Positions 33,301 to 44,760 of a stretch of DNA of 64,000 bases are shown piece after piece. The translations under genes and the position numbers were made by a program. Origin of the DNA: Periconia sp. R9002 (lineage: Eukaryota; Ascomycota; Dothideomycetes; Pleosporales; Periconiaceae). The notes under the pieces are model-generated. The model had not been told where the DNA came from. It worked only from the letters and a program-made list of their open reading frames with translations, and did no database searches. The stretch covers positions 1 through 64,000 of the forward strand of contig JAMAHW010000123.1 of assembly GCA_023627715.1 (NCBI GenBank), read 5' to 3'. The stretch's first letter is position 1, and the number at the start of each line of letters is the position of its first letter.

Positions 33301-34406
33301 GGGGAACTCTCCGGGGATGTGGAGGTGAGGAGTGGCGACATTAGAGTCGAACAGATCCCCGGCATCCCCCGATGATTTGTTTGGGCTACCAGGTTGATTT
33401 TTCCGAATGGGGTTTCCCACATTCGAGGACTCGAGGCTGGCTGATGGTTCTGATCGGGCGTTGGAGGCTGCCGTGGTCGCAGCTGCTAATGCTTCTGGGT
33501 GGCCATTATTGTTACTGTTCCTGTTTGGGGTCAACTCGGGAAGCCGTTCGGAAGTGGTATTCCCGCCATGTGAAGCGTGTGCGACCGAATCAGGGGTAGC
33601 GGCAGCGGCAGCATCAGCCAGCTTTTCACGACCCTGACCATCATGTATTCCGGCTCCCTTCTCTTTCGTTCCTGGTTCGCGCTCGCTGGTGACTGTGGCT
33701 GTTGTTTGGGAGTGGGGTTCACGTCTCACGCCGCCGGCCAGTGGGAAAGACCTCTCGGTGCCAGGCGGTGGCGAGCTCTGACTTAGTGACTGTTCATATG
33801 GCCGGGTTTCTCCTGTGCGTGCGGCATTTTGGCTCCTATCCTCAGGTTTGCGGTGAGTGTCGCCCGGGTTCGTAACAGACTCCTCCTCCCGGTCGGCCAG
33901 TGAAGGCTTGCTGCCCCCGCCAACTAGGTGATTATCGGAAAGTTCCTTTTGAGCGTTGTTGTCGTGTCTCAGGGCAGCGTGCGCGTCCTCGGGCGATCGA
34001 GGATAACCGATGACACCCGATTTGATGCTATTGGAGCTTATATCATCCGCTCCTGAGAGATGGGGCTTTTCGGGCTCCAAGTTTCGTTGCGCTTGCTGGG
34101 CTGGTGGTGCTGCGCTGCCCGAATCTGTTTGGGCTAATCGGTGGCCGTGGGAGGAGTGGTGGCTCTCAGAGGCCGAAGGCTGGGAGAAGGTGGGAGCGGT
34201 TGGGGATTGGCTCGTCATTTGGTCATATATGGGGTGGTGCTCGCTGTGAGTCAAGGTGGTTAGCCCTTCCTGACCGATTAGCCGGTCGGCGTTGGATGGG
34301 ATTCACGTTACCCTTCGTTTCGGACGGGTGCAGAAGCTGCAGGACGATCCGAATTAGGATCTGAGGCAGCGTCTTCGCTCTTGCGGTGGTTGTGAGAGCT
34401 ATGCAT
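30305..34406 (-). CDS. Large disordered Ala/Gly-repeat protein with C-terminal coiled coil
   Basis: Three exons (34406-34312, 34243-30614, 30500-30305) give about 1306 residues. The start is ATG 34406 because exon 1 (MHSSHNHRKSEDAASDPNSD) joins in frame to EHHPIYDQM. At least six repeats of the form HHYGRDAAVAGGIGAAGAGA-YAASRGND occur between residues about 530 and 1050, with further degenerate copies. Each is a small-residue helix with glycine-zipper spacing. Two GPHKS(N/D)(V/L)ANI(L/V)DPRV segments lie between. Residues about 1090-1210 are a highly charged Gln/Lys/Glu coiled coil. The last exon gives VIEPHTGLPMNIEKYG, a motif I associate with uncharacterised fungal proteins of this type. 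No signal peptide. The function is unknown; a stress-protein-like (LEA-like) or membrane-surface role is a guess. Confidence 0.8.
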
Positions 34407-37400
34407 GATTAGAAACAAGGGGGTCTACTGTAAAGTCCCCGGTTTAATATGACTTACACTATGTTCTTGAGCTTATGCATTCTTGCGTACGTATATTTAC
34501 GGTTGATGCAACTGCTCCCTCGGGGCCTCTATTATGATGATGATTATTGCTGGGATTGACGTGGAAATCCCGAGATTATAATGTGAGAGATGAATGATTC
34601 AATTGACAGACACGAACGAAGCAAAAAACAAGAATGTGAAAGGAAGATTCACTACGTAAGGTGTATCCATAACATCATCGTGGTAGCGTTAAGCGTACAT
34701 ACAAAAGATGTGTGACCTCATAGATCGATGATGTATGCATTTACTTGGCTGGGTAGCGGGGAGCTATTCCGCACCCCGCAATGTTCCAACTGGAAACAGC
34801 CGTGACAGGCGAATAGAAGCTGAACCAGACTGAGATCAGAGTGTGATTGCGAACCTGTATGGACGCCACCATGGTATTGACCGCGAAGGCAGATGTCAAG
34901 CTTTCGTCTCCGCGGGCGGGATCGCCTTGATCCCTGTCGCCTGTTCGCGATCCAAAGTGGGCCGGATTTCCGCTTTGGGGAGTGCGCAGATGGATGCGGA
35001 ATTTACCTTTTAGTCGACGTCTGTTTGCCTTGTTTGTCAGGCATCACATCACGTGCAGCACACCTCGCTCTCGCTTCGCTAAGGTTCGCCCTCGCCGCCT
35101 CGGTGTTTCTCGCTCTTTGACGACGCGCGAAGGGTCGGTGAGTGCTAGGCCGCCTGTTCCCTCTCCATTTGCCGCCGCTTCCTTGCGCACACTCGAAAAC
35201 TACTGTACCTAGGCACTTTGGGACAGGAGATGGATGGGTAAAAAACGCCGACCGAAGCCGACCGTCAGCTTCTCACCCGTCCTCCCTCGTACGAGCATGT
35301 TGACAATGTCTTTTTTTCCATTGGTCCCGCGCTAGCCTCCCAATCCGTATCTCCACGCACGCCCGCCAGCCTTTTCTTTGCCGTCGTCATGGTTCACTCT
35401 GCGGGTGAGAAAGAATGAAAGAATGCGTGGCTGCGGCTGGCGCTGATGTGATGTGCGTGCAAGCGAGAATCCATTCACGTCAACAAAACTGGACGGGGAC
35501 CTTTGGCACAATCGCAAATGACGTGCGCGCCCCGCCACCAAAGAGGGACGCGGACGTTGATATACGCCATCCCCCCCACCGTCCCCATCGTCACAGGGCC
35601 AGCCTGAGCCACCTAGTCATGGGTCTCATGCAGGTAACGCCTCGGAGATGTTTGGTGAGGCGTGTAGCGCGCTGTACAAAGGGGAACCAAGGGGAGGCTA
35701 GAAAATAGCAAATCTGCCACGCCCGACTTGGGACGTATGAGCAGCAAGCAGCGAACAGCGTGCAGTCAGCACCACAAAAACGTGAGCAGCCGGCTGTGAA
35801 GGACGGAGAGGGAAAAAGCGGAGAGCAGAGAAGCCCAACATGCGCCTCCCAGACGTAGACCGTCACAGAGGCGTCGTCGCGGTGCAGTATGCAGTGTGCA
35901 GTGTGGGGGTTGCAGGCATCACGACCCTTCCTCCCTCCCTCCTGTCAGCCTGAGTCCCTCCATGTCTTTGTCTGCACCCTGACGATTATTCCCGAGCTCC
36001 ACGTGATGTCGATGCCTTGACTGGAGTGGACGTCAGTTTTGCGTTGCGCGTACAGTACTCATGAAGGTAGTGGTGACCGTGTTGGATGTTATCAGGTATC
36101 CAAGGTTGCTGCGCGTCTTCAGATGGGCTTGGCTGTGCCAGTTATTATACACATATGTATTTCCCAAGGCCTGGGCGAAGGCTAGGCACACGTACATGAC
36201 AACCAGTGCGCCAGAGCAACTTAGCCGTGCCTGGCAGAGAGAGTGCAGAGGGCAGAGGAGAATGAGCCAGTTGGCTGGGACTGGCGTTTACTTGCGGCTC
36301 TTATGTACAGTATGTACTGTACGGCGCTCGGGGACTCGGGCGGATGGATTCTTGTTGAACTGCAACTGCGACTGCAACTGCAACCCCACGCCTGGCCTGG
36401 CCTGGCCATGGATGGCTCTGCGCTATAGATGTCGGCGCAGAAGAAGAAGAAAAAAACGAGTGAAAAAAAAAAGCCAATGCTCGGGTCGCTCAACAACAAA
36501 CCGCGCAGCGGGCGGCATGTACAGTGCAGTTATAGTACAGGTAGACTACTGTACGTAGAGTAGAGTAGAGTACAGGACAGTTATGGAAATTGCTGTCGCC
36601 TTGGCTGTTGCGGCGGTTCCGAGCATTCGCGTTCCCCCTCTTCTCTGCCTGCTGTCCTCTGTGTCTCTCGTCTTTCTCATCCGTTCATGATGGAAGTCCC
36701 CCGCCATTCCAAGCCGTGTCGGTAACCGTGACAGGGGAGGGGGGATGGGGGGGACTGGGGTGGGCGTGGGTAGGCATGCGTTCGCACAAATGAAAAAAAT
36801 AGCGCGCAAGGCCCCGGCCAGGCTTCCTCACGGTAGGTGGGTGGGTGAGTGGCCGGAAGCCAAAGGCGAGTGAACATCGCCCATCGCTCATCGCTATGCC
36901 ATGCCATGCCGGGGCCAAATCGCTGCTCATCAATCCATCATACTGTATGGTATACCTAATAAATGAAAGAAAATGGGCCGGGCCATGGTTGTGGTACAGC
37001 AAGCAATAACTAATAACCACCACTAATAACAACGCTACCTACTAAACAAAGCCTGGGCGGCACGACACCGATGCGAATCGATGCACCGCAACGTCTTCCC
37101 AGCTGTCTGTCCCGGATTGTGCCGACCTGGGCAGATCTATCCTCTGACGGTCAACTGATCATCATCATCGCTTCTCACCAACGTTATTTCCTTTCGGCCC
37201 TGTCTCTCTCCTACGTGCTTGCACGTTTTTTTGTTATTTTTATTTTTACCCGTTTCTGATATCAGCTCCCATCCCTCCCCCCAGCGTCGCCTCGAGACGT
37301 AGCATTCACATCAACAAAGCACAAGCCCAGCCCAGCACAGCACAAGCGGGCAACCCCACGCGACCGCTGAAACTGACGCCGACGAGCCAACCACCCTCTG

Positions 37401-37864
37401 TTGCGCCTGGCGCTTTGGGCGCCCTCTCCACAAAAGCACAAAGCGCACCTGGCACCAGACCACTTTCAACTCCACCCGGACTCCGGCAGCTTCTGTTTCT
37501 CCTCGCTGCACCTACATACCAATTTTCTCCTCCTCTGCACTCGTCTCCATTCCTCCTCACATACACCTCCACCTCCCCTCGTTCCATGCATGCGTACAGG
37601 TGACGCACCCAACTCTCCACCCTCCGTCCAGGAACAGGAACACGCCCAGGGAATAGAATCTTAATTAGGGCAGGCCCAGCTCCAAGGATCCCACCTCTCG
37701 ACCCACCATTATCTCCGCTAGCCCACCACTACCTACCCTACGATAGGCCGCCTTGTCTGCTCTGTCGCCCACATCGATTCACTTGCTTTCCCTTTCCTCC
37801 TCTTGAAAGACAACAAGCACAACCGTCTCCCTTCTTCACCACCACCACCACCACCACATCCACA
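34407..37864. other. Long (3.4 kb) divergent intergenic region
   Basis: No gene is supported here although many short frames exist. The left part is AT-rich; the part from 34850 is GC-richer. GTACAG or its complement CTGTAC is clustered at about 36050, 36305-36322, 36519, 36535, 36549 and 36570. A CAACTGCGACTGCAACTGCA stretch is at about 36361. The last 400 bases are C-rich leader of the gene at 37865. Such long regions often carry complex promoters or noncoding RNAs; no transcript can be shown here. Confidence 0.4.
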
Positions 37865-38948
37865 ATGCCTCTCCGTTCACGCCTGCGCCGCGCCTTCACC
37901 CGCGGAAACTCCACCGAAGACTCCAATCCCCCAAGCAAACATGGCTTCCACCGCCCTAGGAAAACAAAACCCGATCCTCTCGTCTACCAACCTGGCGAGA
38001 AAATGCCGCCGCTCAAATATCGCCGTCCCGTTGCCCCGGAGCACAAGGCCCTACTGGAATCCTTCAGCTGGGACAAGGCATGGCGACATCGGAGCGAGCA
38101 GAGCCTCTACAGCCCAATGGGCAGCCGCATACCAAGTCGCAAGAGCAGCTATCGTTCCTTTTCACGCAGGAGTCTTCACCGGAGAAGTATGAGTCGGTCG
38201 CGCGCTGGCGATGACGGAAGTGCTGTCGATAGCGGGATTGGTGCAAGTCTCTCGGATGAGCGACCCGAGCGGTTACGCGAGGGAAGCGACGAGGAGGGCG
38301 ATGTGACGAATGGTGAGGCTTTCTCTCGTTGTCAGAATCTCTTATCCCCAATCTCTGAATCTCAATTGGCTAACCCTTTCTCTCGTAGTCGGCCTCTCCC
38401 GCAATCCAACCGAAGACCCTAAACGCCCCAACCGCAAATCGTCCTCCATTCACGAGAAAAGCGGTCATCTCGCAAAGTCGAGTTCCTCGCGCCCGCCAAC
38501 ATCAGACCGTACCCGGCGTCCATCGTCCTCGAAACGCGAGCGCGACGCTCCCTTCACCCCCGAGGACCTCGAGCTCGCACTCAAAAAGTCCAACCTGGAA
38601 GCCACCAAGGAAGAATCGGACCACAGCAAGGGTGCGACGCCCACAGCCGCAGGTGAAACCACCGCCACCACCGAGGCCACACATACACCAGTTGCTGCCG
38701 CTGGTGAACCGGAACCGGATTTGGCAGAAACGGAGGAGCACAGGAACAGTGTGTCGTGTACATTGGACACCGAGTACGAAGACTGCGACGACGATGAATA
38801 TGATGATGACCTCGACGACCTCGACGACCACGACCATTCCAGCATGGAGTTTGAGAGGGAACCCCGGCCCCGCGAGCGCTTGATCAGCTACCACTCGCGG
38901 CAGTCGACGGTGATTATGAAGCCGCTGCCGAGCATGCTCGACGTCTAA
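37865..38948 (+). CDS. Uncharacterised disordered basic/acidic protein
   Basis: Two exons, 37865-38312 and 38389-38948, give 335 residues. The N terminus is very basic (MPLRSRLRRAFTRG). Residues about 45-105 hold the ordered-looking segment GEKMPPLKYRRPVAPEHKALLESFSWDKAW and an Arg/Ser-rich stretch (RSFSRRSLHRRSMSRSR). After the splice come a Lys/Ser-rich part, one helix-like segment FTPEDLELALKKSNLEATKEE, and an acidic run of Asp/Glu near residue 295. It ends with RQSTVIMKPLPSMLDV, which may be a short conserved linear motif. No signal peptide or known domain. The charge segregation suggests a nuclear or RNA/DNA-associated regulator, but this is only inference. Confidence 0.75.
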
Positions 38949-40585
38949 TCTGCCTTCCTTCTTGCCGCGATTCTACATAGAGAGCATCTTACGCCGAGAC
39001 ATGCGCCTTTCCAAGTCATGGGCCGGCATGTACATATGACTTTTCTGTTTTTTTCCCTTTGCCGATGTTTCCTGCCGGCTGTTTTCCGTCTCTGTCTCTG
39101 CATTGGGTATGAGAATGGCATCTCTACCTTTTTTCCCTTTTTACTCTCAGGTACGATGGAATTTCCACATCATCGTGAAAAAGAATCATTTCTTTTATCT
39201 CTTTTATCATGGGTACACTGCTGTACAGACAGACAGATACGGCTACCTACCTTCTCGTGCGTATGCATTGCAATCGGCGTTTCTCCTGGGTCTCATCATT
39301 TCTTCTTTTCTAAAGTCGATCCTATCAAAAATCATCCATCATACGTTTTATCTAATCGAACCCCCGATTAAATCCAAATCTAAATCAAGTCAAAGCATAA
39401 ACAAAGCATTTATTCTATCAAATGGCTGGGTTGTGTTGTCCGGCTGTTTGGTTTGTATAGTGAGGTGTGATTTTCTGGCTAATTGATGGGGAGAATTGGT
39501 TCTTATAAAAAGCAGGCATATGGGGTGGGGGAGGTGGCCAATTGCATTGATTGATTTTTGGGGCAATGAATACATAGGTAGGCATTGACAGATACAATAG
39601 GCACCTACAAAAAAAAAAGACGTTTCTGCGTAGGTACAGACATGTACATACATATATGTGTACGAACCTATCTACATGTACATACTTGAGGTCATATTAC
39701 ATATGAACAGCACACACCTACATACATACACACGTAAATCACCAATCACAAGTTGAGAGGTGTAAAGAGAGAAACGGCGGTAAATTGAAAAAGTAAAATC
39801 AATTAACAAAAAAAAAAAAAAAAAAAAAACTCCCCGCGATAAAGAGGATAATTATATGAATACTACAGAGTTTCTGGCTGAGTTTTATTGTCATGTACTC
39901 ACCCAACACGCGTGTAGCCATATCGTTCCATCTTTTTTCTTTCCGTACAAGGGAAAAGGGGGGGAGGGAAACAAGGATAACACAGTTGACTATTCTCCTA
40001 TCTTTTAATCGGATTTGGATTGATTTCATAATCATTCACAACTACCTACCCCTTACTCCACACCCTTTAAAAAAAAAAGAAAAAAGTTAGGAAAAAGTAG
40101 TGGGGGGATATCTCGAATTTGATTCGTTGGAGAGCGTATACCATTAAGAAAGAAATAAAAGATGTAGTAGAAGAAGAAAAATTCCGTCACAAACCCCCCC
40201 CCAAAAAAAAACCGCCTCTTCCCCTCTCTGTGCATCGAAAAAATAACAAAGCACAACCACTCCCCCCACTCCGCAAAAAACGACCCAAAGCGCCAAAGCG
40301 CCGTTGCTAGATATATGTATTTGCCCGCTGCCGACGAAACACGCAAATTAAGAAAAATAAACGACAAGAAAGCGACAGAGACAGAGAGAGACATCATGGT
40401 ATCGCTGGCTACTGATAAAAAAAAGTCGTCGTCGTATAAAAGAAGAAGAAAAAACAGGGAGTTTCGTACGCTACGCTCGAAACGAAGCCTAAAAACATGT
40501 TCATGGCCCAAAGAAGAGGAGATTCAGCAACACGGAGGCAATGGAATGGCGAGAACAGCATCGGAATCATCTCAATATTCACCGC
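38949..40585. other. Convergent intergenic region with poly(A) run
   Basis: About 1.6 kb between convergent genes. A run of about 20 A is at 39809-39829, and several A-rich runs lie at 40065-40090 and 40200-40210. No gene is supported; the frames on both strands are low-complexity. Confidence 0.4.
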
Positions 40586-42493
40586 CTAGGCAACGAGAGG
40601 AGGGAAATCGGATGGTTTCGCGTCATCGTGCATATTGCCCTCATGATGCATGCCGCCGAGGCGCCCATTGGCGTGTGCTGCCAGGCCCGATTTCGCTGCT
40701 TCTTGAAGCTGCGTTTTGACGTCGACAGAGCGGTCCCGCTCGTGTTCCCGATGGGGTGGAGAATGGCGATGGACGGCAGCGATGGGCTCTTGTGGAAAGC
40801 TCGGTCCCTGTTGCTGGTGTATTGGCAAGGGGGTCGCCGAAGAGGGTGGATGGGCAGGAGGAGGCACCGATGCAGCGCCTACAGGGCTTGCCCCGCCGGT
40901 CGGGCTGCCGGTACTTGCACGATCGGGATGCGCGACACCGTCATTTTCTTCACTCTCGCTATGTATTGCGCTGGCCCCAGAGGTAGGATATGAAAATGTA
41001 CCGTCCCTCAGCTCACCTTCTCGGACTTCTTTCCACGAACATTTTGCGTGCTTCTTTGTGCATCCCATACATGCCGTCAGATTTTTCAGGCAGTCCATGT
41101 GAAGACGCCGACACCGGTCACAGGGGGGCAATATGCGTTCTCCCTTGAGCAAACTTTCCATGCGCTGGACCATAGCAACCTTGAAGGGACCTCCATCATC
41201 TTTCTCATGAGATTGCTGAGTACGTTGACTGGTAGCTGGGAGTAGATTGGAGGGTGTGTTAGGGATAGGAACAGGCGAGTGCAGTACATGATGAAGTTCG
41301 GAATCCGGCATGTGCTGTGGGCGGGGCAGCATGCCGGGCTGACCAAGTTCAATGGGCTTTGGAGGTGGCTTCGAAGCAGTGGGGACAGGGGTGGATGAGT
41401 GAGAATGGTTATGGGGGCCGACCGATGCACGGCCATTGTCTACCATGCCATTCATAGGAATTGAGGCCTTTCGCTCACTCAGCGTTTGAAATTTAGACAT
41501 GAGCTCGTGGCGCGTTGAAGACGACGCACCGTTCTCACCATGAGAGCGAGAATTGACGGCTACAAAGGACCCGGGCGATGGCGTGGAGGCTTGTGCATGG
41601 GCGACACTGGCTTGTGAAGTGCTCATGAGAGCGACGTTGGAGGGACTAGCGGGACGGATGGGCGGAGCCGGACTGGCAGTCGCTCTGCGATCCAGGATGG
41701 CTTGCTTCCTGCCCTTGAGGCGATGGTTGAGCTGGCGAGTCCTGGCAGCAACTGTTTCAAATCAGCCAGGAACCGGAAATAGCTCGGATGTGAAAGTCAT
41801 CCCGCGAGGAAATAGAACGGCGATGAGCTTACCTTGGTCGGCCAATTGACATATCTGACCCAGGTTCTTTTCCAATATGTCCAGGGTGCCCAATTCCTTC
41901 TCTTCGTCTTCAATGATGGGCTGCGGCGGGATCATCTTTTGTGGAATTCCGGAGGAGATAAGGACGAAGTCCTCCTCAGAGATCTGGACCCGGCACTGTT
42001 TGGTGTAAAACTGGCAGACACGCACACCCTCGCTCATTTGGCCGAGCTGGAATTGCTCGGGCTTGTTGCGGGCGAATTCGACGACATCCAGCCACGAGAC
42101 AGAGGTTCCATCTTTTCCGTGGCTCTTCAAAACGCGAGGTGGGCCGTCGAACAGTCTTTCGAACCTCTTGATCAGGATGGGGCCGAGAGGGCGTGCGCCT
42201 AGGTTACAAGCCATGCTCTCATGGCGGTCCAGCACGCCCTGATAGTCGCTCAGCAGCGACAGGATGTTGGGGAGAGTATCGTCATTGGTGATGAGGGGCA
42301 AGTCGTTTTCACAATGCCTGGCAAGGTAGTTGATCTGCAGGTGATTGCTCGTCTTTGCTTGCTTGGGTATCGGGGCGGGTGCGGAATGCAGGTGTTCATG
42401 TGAAGGGCTTCGTTTGCGCTTGAGGTCGGCGGGAGCGGAAGGCGCATGGGGAGTGGAGGCGTTCATGGTGCTGGCGGGCTCAGCCGAGGTCAT
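40586..42493 (-). CDS. Zn(II)2Cys6 transcription factor with internal zinc cluster
   Basis: Two exons (42493-41833 and 41751-40586) give 608 residues. The N-terminal 220 residues (NHLQINYLARHCENDLPLI and following) form a folded-looking domain with a DILEKNLGQICQLADQ helix. The zinc cluster is at residues about 420-450: CDRCRRLHMDCLKNLTACMGCTKKHAKC in the family's spacing C-x2-C-x6-C-x6-C-x2-C-x6-C. It is central rather than N-terminal, which is unusual for this class. The remainder is Pro/Ser/His-rich and disordered. Such proteins bind DNA in the nucleus; the target genes are unknown. It is divergent from LSM7. Confidence 0.87.
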
Positions 42494-43659
42494 GACGGCG
42501 GCGGTCGGTCAGAGTGAAGCCAGGCGATACCGATCAAACGGCCTGGAAGGGGGGATGGGATTGTTGCGATGCTATGGCAGCGGTGAGGTGTTGTCGCAGA
42601 GCGGTGCAGTGCAGACGGGGAGGGCAGTAGAGGGTGTAGGAGCGGGAGGGGAGAAGGGTGGAACGAAGCAAGCGGAGACCAGCGGGATTTGACTAGCGCG
42701 CATCCGGTCGCAAGCCAACACACACCAGCGCCAGCACGCCGGAAAGCTCAACAGCAATTAGGTAGATAGGCGGGACGGGCGGCGTCAGGACGAATACGAC
42801 ATGACGGCTCAGGTGACGGTGCCTCTTGAAAGTGAAGATGGATGGCTGCGCCGAGGAGAGGAGACGAAGGGGAAGGCAAATGAGAAGGGGCGGGGCGAAG
42901 AGGGTGATGGATGATGAGACGACGGGGTTGTGCAGCTCGTGGGATGGCACAGTAGTACTTCTAAGGCTAGACGTCCCGCCCGCGCCCAATCGGTGATGAT
43001 GGCCACGGAGGAGCTGGAGCGGCCTCGAATATGCGATCGACACTCACACATATCCATCTCGATATCAAGTACATACATACGCATGTAGACAATCCGAGAG
43101 CCATGAATTGCGTCTTATCTTGCAATAACAAACAAGATTGAACGCTGTTGGTAAGGAACAAACATTGAAGTCTCCATCCACGGCCACCGCCTCAAGCGGC
43201 AGAGGGTGGAACAAGCAAGCGGATAGACGTCTGTGCGTTCCCTTTCCGCGCTGCTCGGACACGTAATCCGCCCACGCGTATACATGTATCCAAAAAAAAC
43301 CGCGGATTTACAAAGCCTACCACTTACCATGTGCACTCTACATAAAACTAGAGTTGGTTCTGATGTCTTTATTGCTGTTGTAGTATGTTGTGTTACAGCG
43401 AGGTGATGTTGCACATGTGCTCTGCAAAGGGTGCCCTTAGTAGGGCTTTTTGTAAGTGCCACGGAAATATCGCGCATCACGTGACCTATTCCTTTCCTCA
43501 ACCCATGCTCATCCATCCCGCGCACAGACCCACCAACCACCAACCATTCAACTGCAGCTTCGAGCTCCCCCACGTCACCGCCATCCCACCTTACAATCTG
43601 CATCACTTTCCCACCGTATACGCTCCTTCAAATCTACACTCACTCTCCCAGCGACGCCA
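42494..43659. promoter_or_regulatory. Divergent intergenic region
   Basis: About 1.2 kb between the divergent Zn2Cys6 and LSM7 genes. The first 180 bases are GC-rich leader. No clear TATA box; nothing else recognised. Confidence 0.4.
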
Positions 43660-44217
43660 ATGTCTGAGCGAGGCGCATTTCGAGGAGGCCGCGGGGGTCG
43701 AGGCGGTGATCGCGGAGGGCGCGGCGGAAGTCGAGGCGGCCACGGCGGGGGAGCTGGCGGCGCACAAGGCCAAACGGAGCGCCCCAAAAAGGAAAACATT
43801 CTCGACCTGAGCAAGTACATGGACAAGCGCATCACTGTGAAATTCAATGGCGGCCGAGAAGGTAAATCACGAATACCCACCCCATGTCGTCCACAAAATT
43901 CTTTGCCAGAGGTCATACCGGAAGTTTCCCGTTGTTTGTTTGTTAACCCTCATCTGCAGTTATCGGCACGTTGAAAGGATACGATCAACTCATGAATCTG
44001 GTGCTCGATGAAGTCAAGGAGGCCATGACAGGTAGACCTCTCCTCTTTTGATCTTGATTGCTCTGCATTCGTAGCTAATGCTCTGGCAGACGAAGAGGGT
44101 AACGTCCAATACCGAAAACTTGGTCTCATCGTCGCTCGTGGCACCCTACTTGTCGTCATATCGCCCGTGGACGGAAGCGAGGAAATTGCGAATCCTTTCT
44201 TGCAAGAGGAGGAATGA
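43660..44217 (+). CDS. LSM7: U6 snRNA-associated Sm-like protein LSm7
   Basis: Three exons (43660-43861, 43960-44031, 44090-44217) give 133 residues. After an Arg-Gly-Gly-rich N terminus (residues 5-35), the Sm fold runs from KKENILDLSKYMDKRITVKFNGGRE (Sm1 motif, ending at the first splice) through VIGTLKGYDQLMNLVLDEVKEAMT to the Sm2 motif GLIVARGTLLVVISP. These are typical LSm7 residues. LSm7 is part of the LSm2-8 ring that binds the U6 snRNA 3' end in splicing and the LSm1-7 ring in mRNA decapping. The RGG extension is a possible site for arginine methylation. Confidence 0.95.
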
Positions 44218-44760
44218 GGAGGGAAGACTGGCCTGATTATATCATCGAGAAAGTAAAATCAAGACAACCAGCTAGCAGGAATAAACGGCAGAAGCACCTC
44301 ACGGAAATCACGCTAGCATAGCCACCTGCGACGTATACAGCTCGTCGGTGCGGAGTAGCCGTCTCCAACAATTCGACAGCTCAGACTCCTTTTGGATAAG
44401 CTGAATTCGTGAACAGGTGAAGGGGGGATTTGAAAAAGAACCATCTGCAGCAGCTTGCTCGAGTCCGAGACAATCAAACGAATCAAAAACCATCACATAA
44501 AATCGCTTTCTTTCCTTGAGTGTCCGCCACAGGCCCTAACCAAGCTATCATTTAAGTCGTTGCTGAAACAGAAGAGTAAGTGCATGTACAAAAAGAAGGT
44601 ATAAAGTGAGGTACAGTACGCATCATCCGGATGCCCAAGATTAAAACCCCAATCAGATGTACAAGGTCCAAGGGGTCCTCCGACCTCCACAGCTAAACCC
44701 CACAGTAACCCCTCTTTCCACCCAGCAAACCCAAGAGTCAAGCAGACCCAATCATTAACC
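44218..44760. other. Convergent intergenic region
   Basis: About 540 bases between the 3' ends of LSM7 and the laccase gene. Nothing else recognised. Confidence 0.4.

Noticed and set aside
28776..34406. Repeats of the Ala/Gly protein as a precursor of a ribosomal peptide for the nearby UstYa-like oxidase
   Set aside because: The protein has no signal peptide, and the repeats lack Kex2 sites and the short variable core expected of such precursors.
39809..39829. Run of about 20 A as a retroposon tail
   Set aside because: No flanking direct repeat or element body was found; it lies in convergent 3' untranslated sequence where A-runs are common.
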